From: Euptelea pleiosperma
Lineage: Eukaryota; Streptophyta; Magnoliopsida; Ranunculales; Eupteleaceae
Assembly (NCBI GenBank): GCA_035048495.1
Contig: CM068547.1
Location: forward strand, 29,147,913-29,211,912
Direction: 5' to 3'
DNA: 64,000 bases
Every line of letters begins with the position of its first letter. Position 1 is the first letter of the stretch. This document shows, in pieces, positions 33,368 through 47,500 of the stretch. The notes beneath the pieces were generated by a model, which did no database searches, was not told the origin of the DNA, and saw nothing but the letters and a program-made list of their open reading frames with translations. The translations under genes were made by a program, and so were the position numbers.

Positions 33368-33850
33368 TAGGGGTGTCAACTTGTACCCGTTTTAACGGGA
33401 ACCAAATCGGAATCGAATCCCGGTTCGGTTCCACATTTTTGGGAACCAACTAAATAAGAACCGGAACTGAACTGATAATAACTGTTCCAGTTATGGGTAG
33501 TTTGATATAAATATAAGGAACAAGTCCCCAAGACATAAATTTTCACCCAAGCTCTCGGATGTGGATTCCAAGAATATCCGATGGTGGTTTTGCTTTGGCA
33601 AAAGTGAATGCCGTTGGATTCTCGGGATCCATGGACGAGATTTTTGGTGAAAATTTATGTCCAAAAATTTAGGTGAATGGATCCCCAACCCTAAATATAA
33701 TGATGTTAAAATTGTCAATTTATCAAGATTGGAATCAATGTACTGGAACCAATTAATTGATTCCGGTTGGGATCTATCATTTTGAGAACGGGAACTGATA
33801 AGAATCGTCAATATCGGTTTGGGAGAGAACGGATCTAACAAGTTTGGAGC
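33368..33850. mobile_element. Possible non-autonomous hAT element
   Basis: It begins with a TAGGGGTGTCAAC terminus common in plant hAT elements and has subterminal GGAACC/GGTTCC-like repeats at both sides (33400-33490 and 33735-33830). The right terminus is not recognisable, so the extent is approximate. Confidence 0.45.
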
Positions 33851-34214
33851 TAAATATTTACATAACCAAGGCGGGTAATCAGAAGACCGAGTTTTTGGAG
33901 CACCTTATCGTGCACAGCCCATCGAGCCAAAATGTGGGATTATCCAAAACATGTAGTAATCTAGAGTCGGATATTTAAGTCGATAGATGTTTTTACATCA
34001 TCCAAAATAGAATTAGTGGTCCAAGGAAGAGAACCCGATAAGTCCGTCAACTCGATCACCACTGCTTTCACACCTCCCCTAAAGACAAAAGCTTCGGCCG
34101 TTCAGCGTTGATGGTGGAGAATGTGATTGCTTTCGATGCAGGTGCTGAGCCAAAATGGTCCCTTGCAATCAGACCTACTGATGCACACCTGAATGAACTA
34201 GCAAAAAAGAGTTC

Positions 34215-34600
34215 TTTCTAAAACTTGGCCGACCGGCAACGATCACTACCGCCTACAATATGAGCCACATGGCACATTTTTAGAGGACACTGATCATATG
34301 GATGTTTGGCCAATCCCTAAGTGTACCACAAACAAAAATCAACCTGATTTGTGATTTATAAGCATTGGATTAGAGCTGTGTTTTATCGGTTGATTTTAAC
34401 TGTGGGAATTTGAGCATTATCGACCATTATTTGGGGTACAAGATTGAAAGGTTTGAAATCGCTAATCAAGCTGATTTTTGGTTTGTAGGCCCACCTAGGG
34501 TTTGGGGAAAACATCCATACAGCTAGTGTCCTCTAGAAATGTGCCATGTCATATTGTGGGTAGTCAGTTACCGTCGTGCCAGTCAACCAAGTTTTACTCG
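34215..34600. mobile_element. Foldback MITE, family A, copy 3
   Basis: The inverted ends are AAAACTTGGCCGACCGGCA and TGCCAGTCAACCAAGTTTT. Inside lie the family blocks ATGAGCCACATGGCACA, TTTAGAGGACACTGA, ATGGATGTTTGGCCAATCC and their inverses, with a centre near 34400. Confidence 0.8.
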
Positions 34601-34609
34601 TTATAGAGA

Positions 34610-34876
34610 GAGATCTTTCTTTTTGGGGGTGTGCCCCAAGTCCATCCTAGACAAGAAATGGGGTGTGCAAATATGCGATCCCTTAACTAAGGAGGATTTT
34701 TTATTTAGGCCTCTTAGAGCACCCAACTAGTCCAACAGGGCACCTAAGTCATCCCTTCCACACACACACCAGGTATACTGGGATAAATCACAAGGGGTGG
34801 CCCCAAGAGGGGATTCGAACTCAGGACTTTCACTTCCTGAGGCGTGGTACTGGCCGACTGGGCCCAACCCTCGGGA
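34610..34876 (-). mobile_element. tRNA-derived SINE
   Basis: On the minus strand the head carries an A-box-like TGGGCCCAGTCGG (about 34853-34866) and a B box GAGTTCGAATCC (about 34811-34822), spaced as in tRNA-type pol III promoters. A body of roughly 200 bp follows and a weak A-rich end near 34615. No clear target duplication, so it is old or the tail is eroded. Confidence 0.62.
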
Positions 34877-35470
34877 TTAATTAGGGAGGATCATAGCTGG
34901 ATTGTATTTGCAATCAATGGTTGGGAATGTAATTGATCAAAATTATTCAAAAAAATCATTTAAAAAAGCTCGAGAATCGATCATGGTGTGCACTTTGCGC
35001 CGTCAAAGATCATTGAAAATCTACAGTTCCAAATAGACCACGCTATGATTATACAATCGACGTTCCACGTTTCTCGATCCAAATCCAAACCTACAATTCA
35101 AAGGGTGGTTTTGAAAATTTTGTAATGATTTGAACCAACTTTATTGGACTCAACGACGTTAATGGCCTTTTGACATAATACAGTGGAAATTAGGTTATAC
35201 AGGAGCAGTTTGAAAAAAAGAAAAAGAAGGAAGAAGCTGAAGTCATCGATGACATTTCTAACGGGTTAGTTTGTTTTGTTTTGAAAATTAAGTAGTTATA
35301 AAAAGGGGGTTTTTGGAAATATGAATGAAATAAGAGGGAAAAAATGGAAAATGAAGTAGTTAAGAAGGGTCGTTTTGAGAATATTCAAACTTGTCTTTGG
35401 TGGATGAGTGATACATCTCGCCCTAAAGCCCATGTTTTTCCTCTTTGAAATCGCCAATGAAGATGAAACT

Positions 35471-36186
35471 ATGGTTTAAAAAACGGCCGTTATAACAGTA
35501 ACACCCAACCCCCGTTATGTTTTTTTCCCGTTTTAACGCCCAAATCGAAAAAATGAATTATCTGTTACAATGACTTATTTTCGTTATAATGGCTGTTATT
35601 TAAAATACCCTTTTTCTTTTACTGTTATTGAGCTTTTATTTTTGAAAAAATATTTTTTTGACCTGTTTTTTACTCAAAGCATGACGGAAAAAGGGACCGT
35701 TATAACGGTATAATGAACTGGGGGTGTTCATTTTTTCTGTTATAACATAGTGTAATGCACGGGGACAAAAACGAAAAAAATAGCAAAATAATGGAAAAAA
35801 CAGCTTTTAACTCACGTGATGGATGTCACCCGTTATAACGGTGATAACGTTAATGTTATGAGAACAAATTTAATCAAGGTTTAAAAGGGGTCCTTATAAC
35901 GGTATAATGAAGTGAGGGCGTTCATTTTTTCCGTTATAACATACTGTAACGCACAGGGACAAAAACGAAAAGAATGGAAAAAAAAAACGGCGCCAAAATT
36001 CAAAATTTTGAATTTGAAAGTTTCAATAAACTTTATAACAGAAATAACAGTTGTCAGTTTCGTTATAACCGAAAAATAACGGCAATTATAACAAAAATAA
36101 CGGACATTATTTTCTGAGCGTTAAAACGGTACATAACATAACGGGGGAGGTCTGAATCCGGTATAAAGGCCGTTTTTTAAACCAGT
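35471..36186. mobile_element. hAT-like foldback element, TSD ATGAAACT
   Basis: Terminal repeats GGTTTAAAAAACGGCCGTTA and TAAAGGCCGTTTTTTAAACC are inverted. The direct repeat ATGAAACT flanks at 35463-35470 and 36187-36194. Inside, a segment of about 110 bp with GTTATAACGGTATAATGAA and GACAAAAACGAAAA occurs twice (about 35690-35790 and 35890-35975). Confidence 0.72.
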
Positions 36187-37180
36187 ATGAAACTTTGAAG
36201 AATGCTAGTAGGGTGCATCTCACCACCGTATTAATTATAATGCTTCACTCTATTTCCTCAATTCAATTTTCATTTTAGCCCAAAACTTTAATATCATCCT
36301 AAAAACTCCGATCAAAGTTTTTAAATGGGTGTGATCGACGGACACGTACACACGTCGCCCATTTAAAAGGATGTTGTCATAGCATGTTATCAAAACCCTT
36401 CGGGGACCCACATATCCAGACCTGTCATCCATCTGTTGACCGCTGATGCAAGATGGGCCCCCCACCAATAAAGCCCTCTAAGTGTAAAAATGATCAAAGT
36501 TTCTAGCTCCCACTAAAGTGGGTTTTGAAGACTTTGTTGAACTTAGGGTTAGGGCACACGTCGTGCATGTGACATTACATGCCCCTTGTCGTTTTGCTCC
36601 GAGAATTCTCGCAACCAACCAACTCTTTGACTTGCAGTGCTCTCCCTTCACTTCACAATTTCCTCTTTCTCTCTCTCTCTCCTCTTTTTTTTTTTTTTTC
36701 TTGGTTTTCTCTTTCTTTCTTAATAATTAAAGGGCGTTTTGACCAAATAGAAAAGCAATTCAATGCGACTTCCAAAATCAACCGCTCATTATTTATTTTA
36801 TTTAATTTTTTTTTTTTTGAGTTGCGACAAAATAAGAGGGAAGAGGATCTGTGCCCTTTGACTATCAGATGCAGTCCTACAGATTACCTTTTCGTACTGA
36901 TTTGATTCTGACCGTTAGATCATTCACTACTGTTTGATTTTGTCGGCACACGTGGCAGATGAACCTCGAAGAAGAGTATGTACCCGACCGGGATCCGTTA
37001 GAGTCAAAGGGAAACAATTGAGTAATCACTAATTGGGCTTGGGCCTGGATTTCACAGACCCATTAGTCATTTGTTGGATCACAAAATGCCCCTAACCCCT
37101 CTTCTGATGAGTTTTCTGCAGTGCTCCTCTCAGTTTCTTCACTGCCAAGGCAAGTTTTTTGTTTTTTTTTTCCAAGGATA

Positions 37181-37338
37181 CTTAGGTGGAGAAAAATTTT
37201 GAAGCGGCGATCATAGTGCCAATGATCGTATGCCACATAAACTCATGGTTTAGGCTTTGGTTTTAAAAAGTAACCATAGGTATATGCAGCGCGATCATTG
37301 GCGCATGATCGCTGCTTCAAAAATTTTGTCTACTGAGG
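37181..37338. mobile_element. Small foldback MITE (about 160 bp)
   Basis: CTTAGGTGGAGAAAAATTTT with GCGATCA on the left is mirrored by TGATCGCTGC and AAAATTTTGTCTACTGAGG on the right. The inner CAATGATCG and CGATCATTGGCG also pair. No coding. Confidence 0.65.
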
Positions 37339-38398
37339 TGGTAGGAACAATGGGGCCACCTAGGGTGGTAGGCAGAAAGGGGGATGGGGGTCCACTTGTT
37401 TTGCAATTTGGCCTTTGATTGAGTAGAAAATATTTTCTCTTTACTTACTCAAGGCAAATATGTCAACTAAAATCACGACATGCGAGCATAAGTAGGTATG
37501 TCGATGGATTAGGTTTGGATCGAAACAAGGTTGATCGACGACTAGTCCAATAGTAGACCTACTCGGTCAAACCTGATTTCATCGGATTAGATTGAGGTGA
37601 TCGATAAACCCATTACTACGACGATCATCATCTCCGAAAGTCAGTCCATTTCGACATTGCTAACTATATAAATTTTTTTGACCTAAAGTAATGGTTTAAT
37701 TGGATAGTCGGGATCTTTCAAATTCAAGTCAATTTTTCATCAGGTTAGAAATTTCAAAATGGACTGATTTGTTGCGAGGATGGTTTCTTGGAAAATTCAA
37801 TGTATGGTTGGATTGTCTAATATGATCTCTATCTGGACTCCACCATCGGGACACTATCGGATTGGAAAATGGGATAGCTTATCAAATCACTATTATCAGA
37901 TCCAGACCTAATCCAATGAACCCAATGCCTCAATTAAGACCCGATGGTATCGGATCGGATCCGATCCACTGGGAGACTTGAAAAAGAATGCTAGAAATGC
38001 CAAAATGGGCTTGTTCATGGGCTTGAGTTTCTATAAAGGCCCAAGTAACAAAAATGATTAAAAGACTACCTGATGTCCTCATCCTCTACCTTGTCTTCAT
38101 TCTATATGCCAACTTTTTTTTTTTTTCTACAGGACACAATAGTCAATCTCTAAAAGGTCAGTCAGGCACAAGAAATAAAAAAGATGTTGACATGGACAAT
38201 CCACGTAGGACAAATAGCCAATTGGCAGTTGACGTGGATGTTTTCTTTAGAAAATTCCAACACGAGAAGAAAACCTCAAAACGCCAGATGTGACCGTCCA
38301 AAGAAGAGCCAACAATAGCAGACGAGAAGAAAGCAAAAAAAAACAGTGAGAGAGTGAGAGAGAAGAGAGAGAAACCTGTCTTTACAGGAAAATAAAAA

Positions 38399-38519
38399 TA
38401 TAAAACAAAACCAGACTCTCTTCTTTCTCTCTCTTTCTCTAAGTTTTTTTTCTTGCCGGGAAACCGCTTTCTGATCTTTGTGTCAGCCGCTAAAAAACCA
38501 CTATACGGAGTCAAATGTG
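38399..38519 (+). promoter_or_regulatory. Putative core promoter and leader of the PP2C gene
   Basis: TATAAAA at 38399-38405 lies about 115 bp upstream of the ATG. A pyrimidine-rich patch (38414-38441) follows, as often seen near plant transcription starts. No ATG occurs between the patch and the chosen start. The transcription start is inferred only. Confidence 0.4.
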
Positions 38520-41500
38520 ATGGGAAGCGGTTTCTCGCGACTCTGCCCATGCTTCAGGTCGGCCAAAAAAAACAACCAAGCGGATTTCATCTTCACGGCG
38601 TCAGAGCCGTTAGACGAAACCCTAGGCCACTCCTTCTGTTACGTCCGTTCCTCAGCTCGCTTTATCTCTCCTTCCCACTCCGACCGTCTATCTCCATCCC
38701 AATCCCTCCGTCTCTCTCCCTCTCATGAACCCGCCTTGAAAACTAGACCTGGTGTCGCCGAAACCGCTTTCAAGTCCATCTCCGGCGCTTCTGTCAGCGC
38801 CAACACCTCAACTCCCAGAACTGTCATCCAACATGATCATATTTACGATGATGCCACTGACTGTGTTGGTAGTACTAACACCAAGTCCAGTTTCATCAAT
38901 GGTTTTGAGAGCACCTCCTCCTTTAGTGCTCAGCCGTTGCAGCCTATCCCCCGTGGTGATGCGTCAGGTCCGATTGAGCGTGGGTTCTTCATGTCGGGAC
39001 CGATCGAACGCGGTGCCCTCTCTGGACCGCTTGATGGGAATACCGCTTCTGATCATGGGCAACTCCATTTTTCAGCTCCGCTCAATGGTATCTACATAAA
39101 AAAGAAGCGGAAGAAGGGGTTTTCGGGAATTCGGAAGGCGTTTTACCGGAACCTCTCGGAGAAGAAGCGGCCTTGGGTTGTGCCGGTTCTTAATTTTGTC
39201 GGCCGGAAGGACGGTTCGACCACAACTCATGGTGACGATTCGGAGGTGAAAAATGAGAACAATGTTCAGTGGGCTCTTGGGAAGGCTGGGGAGGATCGGG
39301 TTCACGTCGTCGTGTCTGAAGAACACGGGTGGCTCTTCGTCGGGATTTATGATGGTTTCAATGGCCCCGATGCTCCGGAATTCTTGATGGGTAATCTCTA
39401 CCGTGCAGTTTTTAATGAGCTTGAAGGGTTGTTTTGGGATGTTGAGGGAGATTGCCCAATTGTTATTGGAGAAAAGGGTAGGGATGAAATTCAAGAAAAT
39501 GTAGGGCGTGTGGAAGGAACAAACCCGTCCACCGAGAATTGCGGTGGTGCAGATGCGCAAAATGATGGAGAAGCGTTGGAGGGTTGTAAAAATTCCAATC
39601 CTCCGCCTTTGAATTCTGGGTCAGTGAAGAGAGTGACGTTTCAGCCAGAGTCGACGGGATTAAGAAGAGGGAAGCCTCTTTGGGAATTTCTTGCTGAGGA
39701 TGACCCAGATGATGGACTTGATCTTTCGGGTTCGCAGCGGTTTGCATTTTCGGTTGACGATGCGCTTCGTGTCAGTAATGTAGGTTCCATTGTGAGGAGA
39801 CGGTCTCTACTGTTGTCAAAGCTGAAATATGGGTTCTCCAAGCATAAGGAGGGGCAGGGTCACAGCAGGAGGTTATTTCCTTGGAGATACGATTGGGAGG
39901 ATAAGGAGAAAACTGAAACGGAGAACAGAGCCGGGGAGACATCTTGTCGGAGCTTTAAGAAACGTCGAATTGGTCCCATTGATTCTGAGTTGGTTTTGAA
40001 GGCTCTATCGGGAGCTCTGGAAGTTGCTGAGCTTGCATACCTGGAAATGACAGACCAGGTTCTTGACCGGAATCCGGAGCTGGCACTGATGGGTTCGTGT
40101 TTGTTAGTTGTGCTGATGAGAGATGAGGACGTGTATGTGATGAACGTGGGTGATAGTCGTGCTATCGTTGCACAATATCAACCGCAAGCAATTAATTCTG
40201 TTATGAAGCCGACTGGAAGAGGGAAAAGTGGGTCAGACATGGAGGGTATTGTTGAAGAGTCCACTGGATTTGGTGAGGGACCAAATCCAGTAGCGATCGA
40301 GGCCACTGCTCAAACAATGAGGTTGACTGCATTACAGCTGTCCACCGATCACAGTACAAGCATTGAAGAAGTAAGGTTTAATTTCAAAAGAACAAACTTC
40401 AGTCTCGTTCTTTATTTCATTTGTGGAAATTCTAGTGACTCACTAACAAAATATCATGCTATATAGAAATGACATTACTTGCTTGTTATTATTTTCTGTT
40501 TCAATCATCTACAAGTACTACCAGGTGCCACAGTGGGTCTCTTGCTCTTCTAGCGTAGATGCTTGACGCATGAATGCTTTGTAGGGGAGGGGGGGAGTAA
40601 GACAACTCCTTCACTATTCAGTTAGCTAACTCATTTGTGGAAATTCTAGTGACTCACTAACAAAATATCATGCTATATAGAAATGACATTACTTGCTTGT
40701 TATTATTTTCTGTTTCAATCATCTACAAGTACTACCAGGCACCACAGTGGGTCTCTTGCTCTTCTAGCGTAGATGCTTGACGCATGAATGCTTTGTAGGG
40801 GGGGGGGGGGGGGGGGGGGTGCAACTCCTTCACTATTCAGTTAGCTTGGTTAGCCTAGTCCAAGTTGGGAGTGAACTCGAACTGGCCAATGGATGAGTCC
40901 AGTGAAATGCCATCCATTGTAGGTAGCTAACCTTGGCAATACTAAATGCAAATTCCCAAGGAACATGTTGCATCCTCAAGACTGGAACATTGGAATGGGA
41001 TTCAAGAGGTTAGTGATCCAATTTCTAATGCCATATGCAAGCATAATTTGGCATGAAATGGGCGAACCACCCTTTTTCTCTTACGTAAGGCAACAAAAAA
41101 GAACGGTTTGTTGAAAGAGAAGAAACTTAAAAAAAAAGAAAAAATTAACTTAGTACATTGATGTAAGACCAGTGCTAGGATTAAAATAATTGAGGTTGGG
41201 ATGATCGTAGGGAAAAAGTTAGGACTTAGTATGATAGTTTAGACTGAATTTTGGGATTTAAAACTGAAGGAAACAAGATCAAAAGAGGTAATGGTTGACT
41301 GGCTGGACAGCAGGGTTTAACAACATTAAACTAGGTTTCTATGGTTCAAATGATAGTGAGTTCTAGTGGTCTGAACTGTGGACAGAATCCTGCAAGGTTT
41401 GAGGTGGGATTTAGAGTTTTAACAGCAGATAATTAAAGAAGAGTGTAAGAGGATTTTGCTAAATCTCCTACAAGGTAGACACCTTAACTTCATTAAAGTC

Positions 41501-44500
41501 TTCAAATCCGCGAAGGCTAGCAAATGTGATCCTCACCTTAGTTCACTAACAACATTGCCTGTTCCTGCAGAAGTCTTCAAATCTGAGGCTAGCCAATGCC
41601 GTCCACACCATGGTTCCACATTCACTAACAACACTTCTTGTTCCTGCAAGACCTGGATTACTTCCTGGGATTTCAACTTAAGAAACTGTCAGTTGGCCTT
41701 CCAGCTAACTGGTGCCTCAAGTGACTGGAGTCTACTCAGGACAATTGTCTTGGCTCCTTGAATAAATTAGCAACTCTGAACCTAAGAAACTTCACTCATG
41801 GGAGAGTGTATAATACATTAGATCTATTTACACAATCTTTGGCAACAAAAGGTTTCATCCTAACTCAAGGGATTCAATGCCATCCTTCTATAAGTCTAAA
41901 ACGATCACCGATTGGCAAAGCTGACAAAGAATTTACCCTGTTGCTTGGTAGGGCGTTAGGACCAACTATATGTCAAGTCACCAACCAATGCTGGACAAGG
42001 ATTGAGAAGCAAACTTGGACTTGATGAGTGCTCTAGTTTGAATTGGCTTGATACATGACTGAGTACTAGATCATGTTTAGAATTCTTCTAAAAAAAAAAT
42101 TTAATTACACTCAAATGTGAAATGTCAGTTAAGTGTGCATCTCATAACTTCATCCCAATTAATCAGTTATGTAACAAGTATACTTTATTTTCTTAAATTT
42201 GGCTGTCACACCCATTTGTACTACGTGTTAGGCACATTCCAGCACTTCTATTTAGACAAAACTTAGCTTATCATACATATCTTGTTTCCAACTATTATTT
42301 GTATACTTTCTATGTTGTGTTGATACGGGTACGGGTGTTGTGGAGGATTCTGCCTTTTGCAATCTGTTGGGGGCTTTGGAAGGAGAGAAACCTCAGAGCT
42401 TTCGAAGGGAAGGAAGAAGCGGTTGCCTCGGTTATTCTTAACATCAAGGGATTGATGTATCAGTTGTCTAGACTTTTCTTGAAGTGCAGAAGGCTGTTCT
42501 TCGAAGATTTTGTTTTTCGTTGGGACTTTTATTCTCTAAAGAAGGTTGTTACTTGTTAGAATGGGGTGTCCTAGTTTGTGCTCCTTTTCTTTCTTGTCCT
42601 TTGGGTTGTCTCTTTTGTCTGCCTGCTGTAGATCTTTTCAGTTCGTTGTATGTCATCTCGACCTACTTGGCTGTTGCCTTTTAATATAACTTACACTTGT
42701 CAAAAAAAAAAAACCAGAATTTGGAAGTCTCACACCATAATCTGTATCATGTCGGACTCCGACACATGTTTGAAGTCCGACAGTACTTTGCCCGTTTAGA
42801 AGATCCATGCAACATAGTGTACTGGTTTATATAGTATTCATGCTCAATATTGTAAATTTACATGAACTAAATTATTTTCAAAGTGAATCTTATAATGTAT
42901 GGACATGTTGGTGTATTAGGTTTGTTGAGGTAGTGTAGTGTTGGATACTTCGTATCCGTGTCTGAGACCCATACTTTTTTCCCCATCTAAGTTACACATA
43001 GGTTAAAATTTACATTTACTTATAAAAAAAAAATTACATTTTCTTGTTCATAGCAAATTTAAATTTTCTCGTTCATACTTATAAAAAAAATAGATACATT
43101 TTCTTGTTCTCTCATAGCCAAATTAAATATAGGCTGCAATCTTGCAGCTTTTAAATTTACAATAAACCACAATCTAATGGTGTTCATATTAAATGCAATT
43201 CATAATTCAAATTTTTTAGACTTCATACTGAAGAGGAAGAAAGAACAGCTTTCACATTACTTTTACACATCTCCCCTGTGACAAAGTGCACCATAGATTA
43301 CAAAGCACAAAACAAACTAACAATAAACCCAGTGTACTTCAGATACGACATTGTAGGCATATAGCTTGCATCATTTTATGAAATTATGATAGGAATTTGT
43401 GGTACCTTGAGGGTCATGGCCGCCAAAATTATGTAGGCTACAATTGTTTCTACATGATTGGCTCCCAATTAAAGACACTAAAATCAACAATCTTTTTGTT
43501 TGGGTATCAGGATGTGCTTGTAAGCAGAATGTAATGGCTAGTGAAGTATTAGGCTAGAATTACTACACAAAAAATTGAAAATCCTGTTTGAACTTTTCTT
43601 TTTCTTTCTCTAATTCTTTCTTCTTTTGTGTTTCATTAATGAACATAATAAGAGGTAGGTTGCATTTACTTAACACTTGGGCATTGCTTATGAGTACTTG
43701 GCAAATACAGTAAAGCCCTTGCTAAAAGCAAAATAACTTGAACAATGTTTTAAAAATGCGCCACAGGGATGTGAGGCTATGCCTCGAGGCGAGGCATAGG
43801 GTCTTGGCCTTGAGGCTTAAGCCGTGTCTGGACTATAAGAGGCTTACACCTCACCTAGTAAAGGTGCAAGGTGTGAGGTGCAGTCGAGGATTAAGCCTCA
43901 ACTATGCAGTATGCACGATTTCTACGTGGGCCTATATATAAAATTTTCTCCTTTCTTTCCCCGAAATTTGCCTTCCCAATAATGTTATATTTCTGAAACA
44001 AAAAAAGAAGATATAGATCATCTTATACCTCTTATATGAGAAAAAACTTATAACCTAACTCTGTTACCCTAGTTTTCCTATTATAGGAGATTTGGCGATT
44101 ATGTTCATGTTTCTCATCTTATTTTGTTTCAGTTGCTTCCTACAGATTCCTTGCAATAACTTAACAGTTTTTTGCGATTGCTTTCCTTTCTAGATTGTGG
44201 TTATATGGAACTATGGATTATGGTTTACGTGTTAACTTGTTATGTTATTGAAGAATGGAAACTATTTGTTGATATCTGTTACAAATGGTACTTTGGTTTG
44301 TGAATTATGACTCGGCTTATGACTTATTCTATTTATCTATATAATTATGAATGTTTGACTACTTCTGATTACCATATTTTTTTTAATATACATGTACTTT
44401 ATAATATAAGTGTTGAATGTTGATGATGACTTGATGTATCAAGTGTTTGGCCTGGAATTACATTTGTTAAGGTAAAATCACTTAAAGAAGAGTTGGCAAG

Positions 44501-44509
44501 CTACTTTTC

Positions 44510-44541
<32 letters not shown>

Positions 44542-47500
44542 AGATTTTCTATATTTTTTTTATGAATTTTTAAGGCATTTTAAAAATAGCTCACTTACCT
44601 CGTATATGCCTCGCCCTCCTTGAAAAACATGGCTTGAAAGAATCCTAAATGTGCTAGAAATCTCTTAAACATAATTAAATCATATAATTGATATGCACAA
44701 CTATTGATAGGTTCCACTTGCTTAACTATACCGTAAAAATGTCACACTAAGGTAATAATTCAGAATAATGAAATTCACCCTCTAAAGACGGCTCTGGAGA
44801 GTGGAGGTGAAGAAGACAATGATGAAGATGAGAAGATAGAGGCGGAGAGGGGAGACGAAGAAGAGGATGATAAGGACAAGAAGGTGAGGTAAACAAAAAG
44901 GGTGCGGGGTGTTAAAGAGAGGAGGTGCTTTGTGCACCAACGAAGATGGTAAAGAAGAGATAGAGGAATCAAAGGGAATAAGGGATTAGAAGAACATGGA
45001 TAGCAGCAACGATGGGAGACCATGTTTGAGTTTCTTGTCTGACATATTTAGAAACCAACGACCCGGGATTTATAGGTAACCAAGGGGTGTGCCCCTGCTG
45101 TAGACCACACTCCACAAAGGTATGTTTTTACTGCTCTAACTTGCGTCCATGATTCATTTTCCTCTCCTTATGAGAGGTTTGGGTTGTTGGGCAAATGATA
45201 AGTGTAACACCCCACTGCGTCCATGTTAGTTATAGTAAAATTCAAAAGTCTTGTAAAGTTAAAATTTTCAACATAAAAGTTCACATGCTACTTATAAAAA
45301 AAAAGAGTTCACATGCTTCACCTCCAACTCCGGCACACGTGTCTAAATGTGAAGCTAATTGTTTAATGACAAAGGAACATGGGGAATGAACTTAAACCCC
45401 AATTTTGATCATGTGATCGTTCAAATAAAATGAAACAAGTAACACTCTTTAAAGATGATTAACCAATCTCTTTTGCTGTTCAAGAGCTCTCATTGGACTC
45501 CAATAATAGGGTAATTTAAGTATGAGAAACATTTAACACTCTTTAAAGACTAGTAACCTATCTTTTACATTGTTCAAGAGCTATCATTGGATTCCATAGA
45601 TAGGGTGAGCAACCCATGTTTGTAGCATTGGTTTTGAAGTCCAAACTGTTGTTTATCTTCGTGGTTGCACCAACAAATCTTTCACTTGCCTTCTATTGAG
45701 GGTAGAGAGAGAGTTTATTTCTATGGAGGCAAGCGGGTTAGTGGATGAAGATGGGTTTTAAGCCGATGTCTATGGTAGAGAGGGGGTTGAACCTTTTTTT
45801 TTATAAGTATAAATATATTGAAGAGTAAGGGAAGGGAAAATACTAAGGAGGATGAGAAGGCCTCCTAGGCCCATTGCTAGGAAATGATGAAGAAAATCTT
45901 ACTCTCCTCTCTCAAGCATAGTGTCCCTCCTAAAGCCAAAATTCTCAAGCTTTAGACCGAAGAAACATAGTAGCAATGATGAAGAGGATAATGCTTTGCG
46001 TATTTCCGTCCCTGTCCTTGAATGTTCTAGCATTCCTTTCCTTCCAAAGGCCCCACACAATTGCAAACGGAACAATGCTCCATCGACGTCTACCACATAG
46101 CGAGAAGACATGTACCTTCCAACCGATAAACGTGTTCTTGACTGAACCAGGCATCACCCATGCCATACCAAAAAGAGATAGAAATCCACAATGTATCTCC
46201 TTTGCTTGATCAAGATATCCACGGTCAAGGAGGAGATGATTGGTGCTTTCCCCACTTTCCTTGCACATTACACAAATCCACAATGTATGTCCTTTGCTTG
46301 ATCAAGTTTTCATAGTCAATATTTTTTTCTAATGCCCGCACCATGCAAAGGAGACTTTTGGAGGAACTTTGGCACCCCAGATTGAAGAATCCGGAGAATG
46401 AGACAAGGCCCTATAGAATGAGCTAACCGAGAAAGAACGCTCACTACTACAAGACCACACCCATCGATCATCTAAGTTCCAGTTCATACTGTGACTATAC
46501 ACTCTCGCAAGTAAACTAGCGACTAAATCCACATCCCAATCATTCAGATTCCTCTTGAATCCAAAATCCCTCGAAGCACTCTCTCCTCCATGATGAAATC
46601 ACAGAGAAGACCCTCCTTCCCATCAGAAATATTGAATAGGGAGGGAAAATCAGCTTGCAGAGTAGTATCCCCACACCAACAATCCTCCCAAAAGCGGATC
46701 CTGTCGCCTTTGCCTGCTTTGAATCTAACAAGGTTGGGGAAATGCTGATTTCACATTAGGAATACGCCTCCAAACAATACACCCATTGGGGCCTCTTGTG
46801 ATCCCACTCTCCCAATCAGTTAGGCTAACACCATATAAGGCTACTATCACCCTCCTCCAGAGACTACTGGGGGGGGGGGGGGGGGGGGTGTGTGGGGGGG
46901 TTTAACCTTAAATGATCATAGAAAATCTATCTTGATATCAACGATTTGTTCCCAACGTTTGGTCCTAAAAGGTTTTGTAGACCTCTCTCCCTCTCCCTCT
47001 ATCATTACTGAATGCACCCCAAGCTTTAAAAGGTCTATTATTCAAAGTAGCAGTCTTTTGGAATCTCACTGCCTCTGTAGAGCCATACTTTCAATCCTCA
47101 ATCTATAATGTAAATTTCAATTTGCACAGTGAAACAAACAATAAAAAATGTAATTTACATTCTTCCTTCAACCGATTCCATGTCAACGACTAGAAGAGAA
47201 ATTTCCTTAGTATATTAAGATTGCTGGCTGAGTCACACCTCCCATTTAGAGTACCTGCCTCCTTTTCCATTAAGGCATTAACTATTGCAATTTTATCCCC
47301 TAGTTGTGGATAGTTGGATTTTGATGCTAATCTATGGATAGTCGGATTTTGATGGTTCGTCGATGCATTTATTGCTTTGGCAATGCGAGTGCATGAAGTG
47401 GTGCTAATGTTCATTATGGGATCCACTATAAAAAATGATCTCAGTGTTTGTTGGGGAAAAGAGAAATGTTAGATTTAGGTTAAGTCGAAGAAAGATGTAC

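Noticed and set aside
38453..38519. Earlier in-frame start for the PP2C (about 14 extra residues)
   Set aside because: It would need a TTG start. The ATG at 38520 gives the MGSGFS myristoylation N-terminus expected for POL/PLL proteins.
40371..40466. Continuation of PP2C exon 1 to the stop near 40464
   Set aside because: The phosphatase motifs resume at 48985 after a clear GTAAGG donor. Reading through would lose the RAFGAG, SSDGL and HDD motifs.
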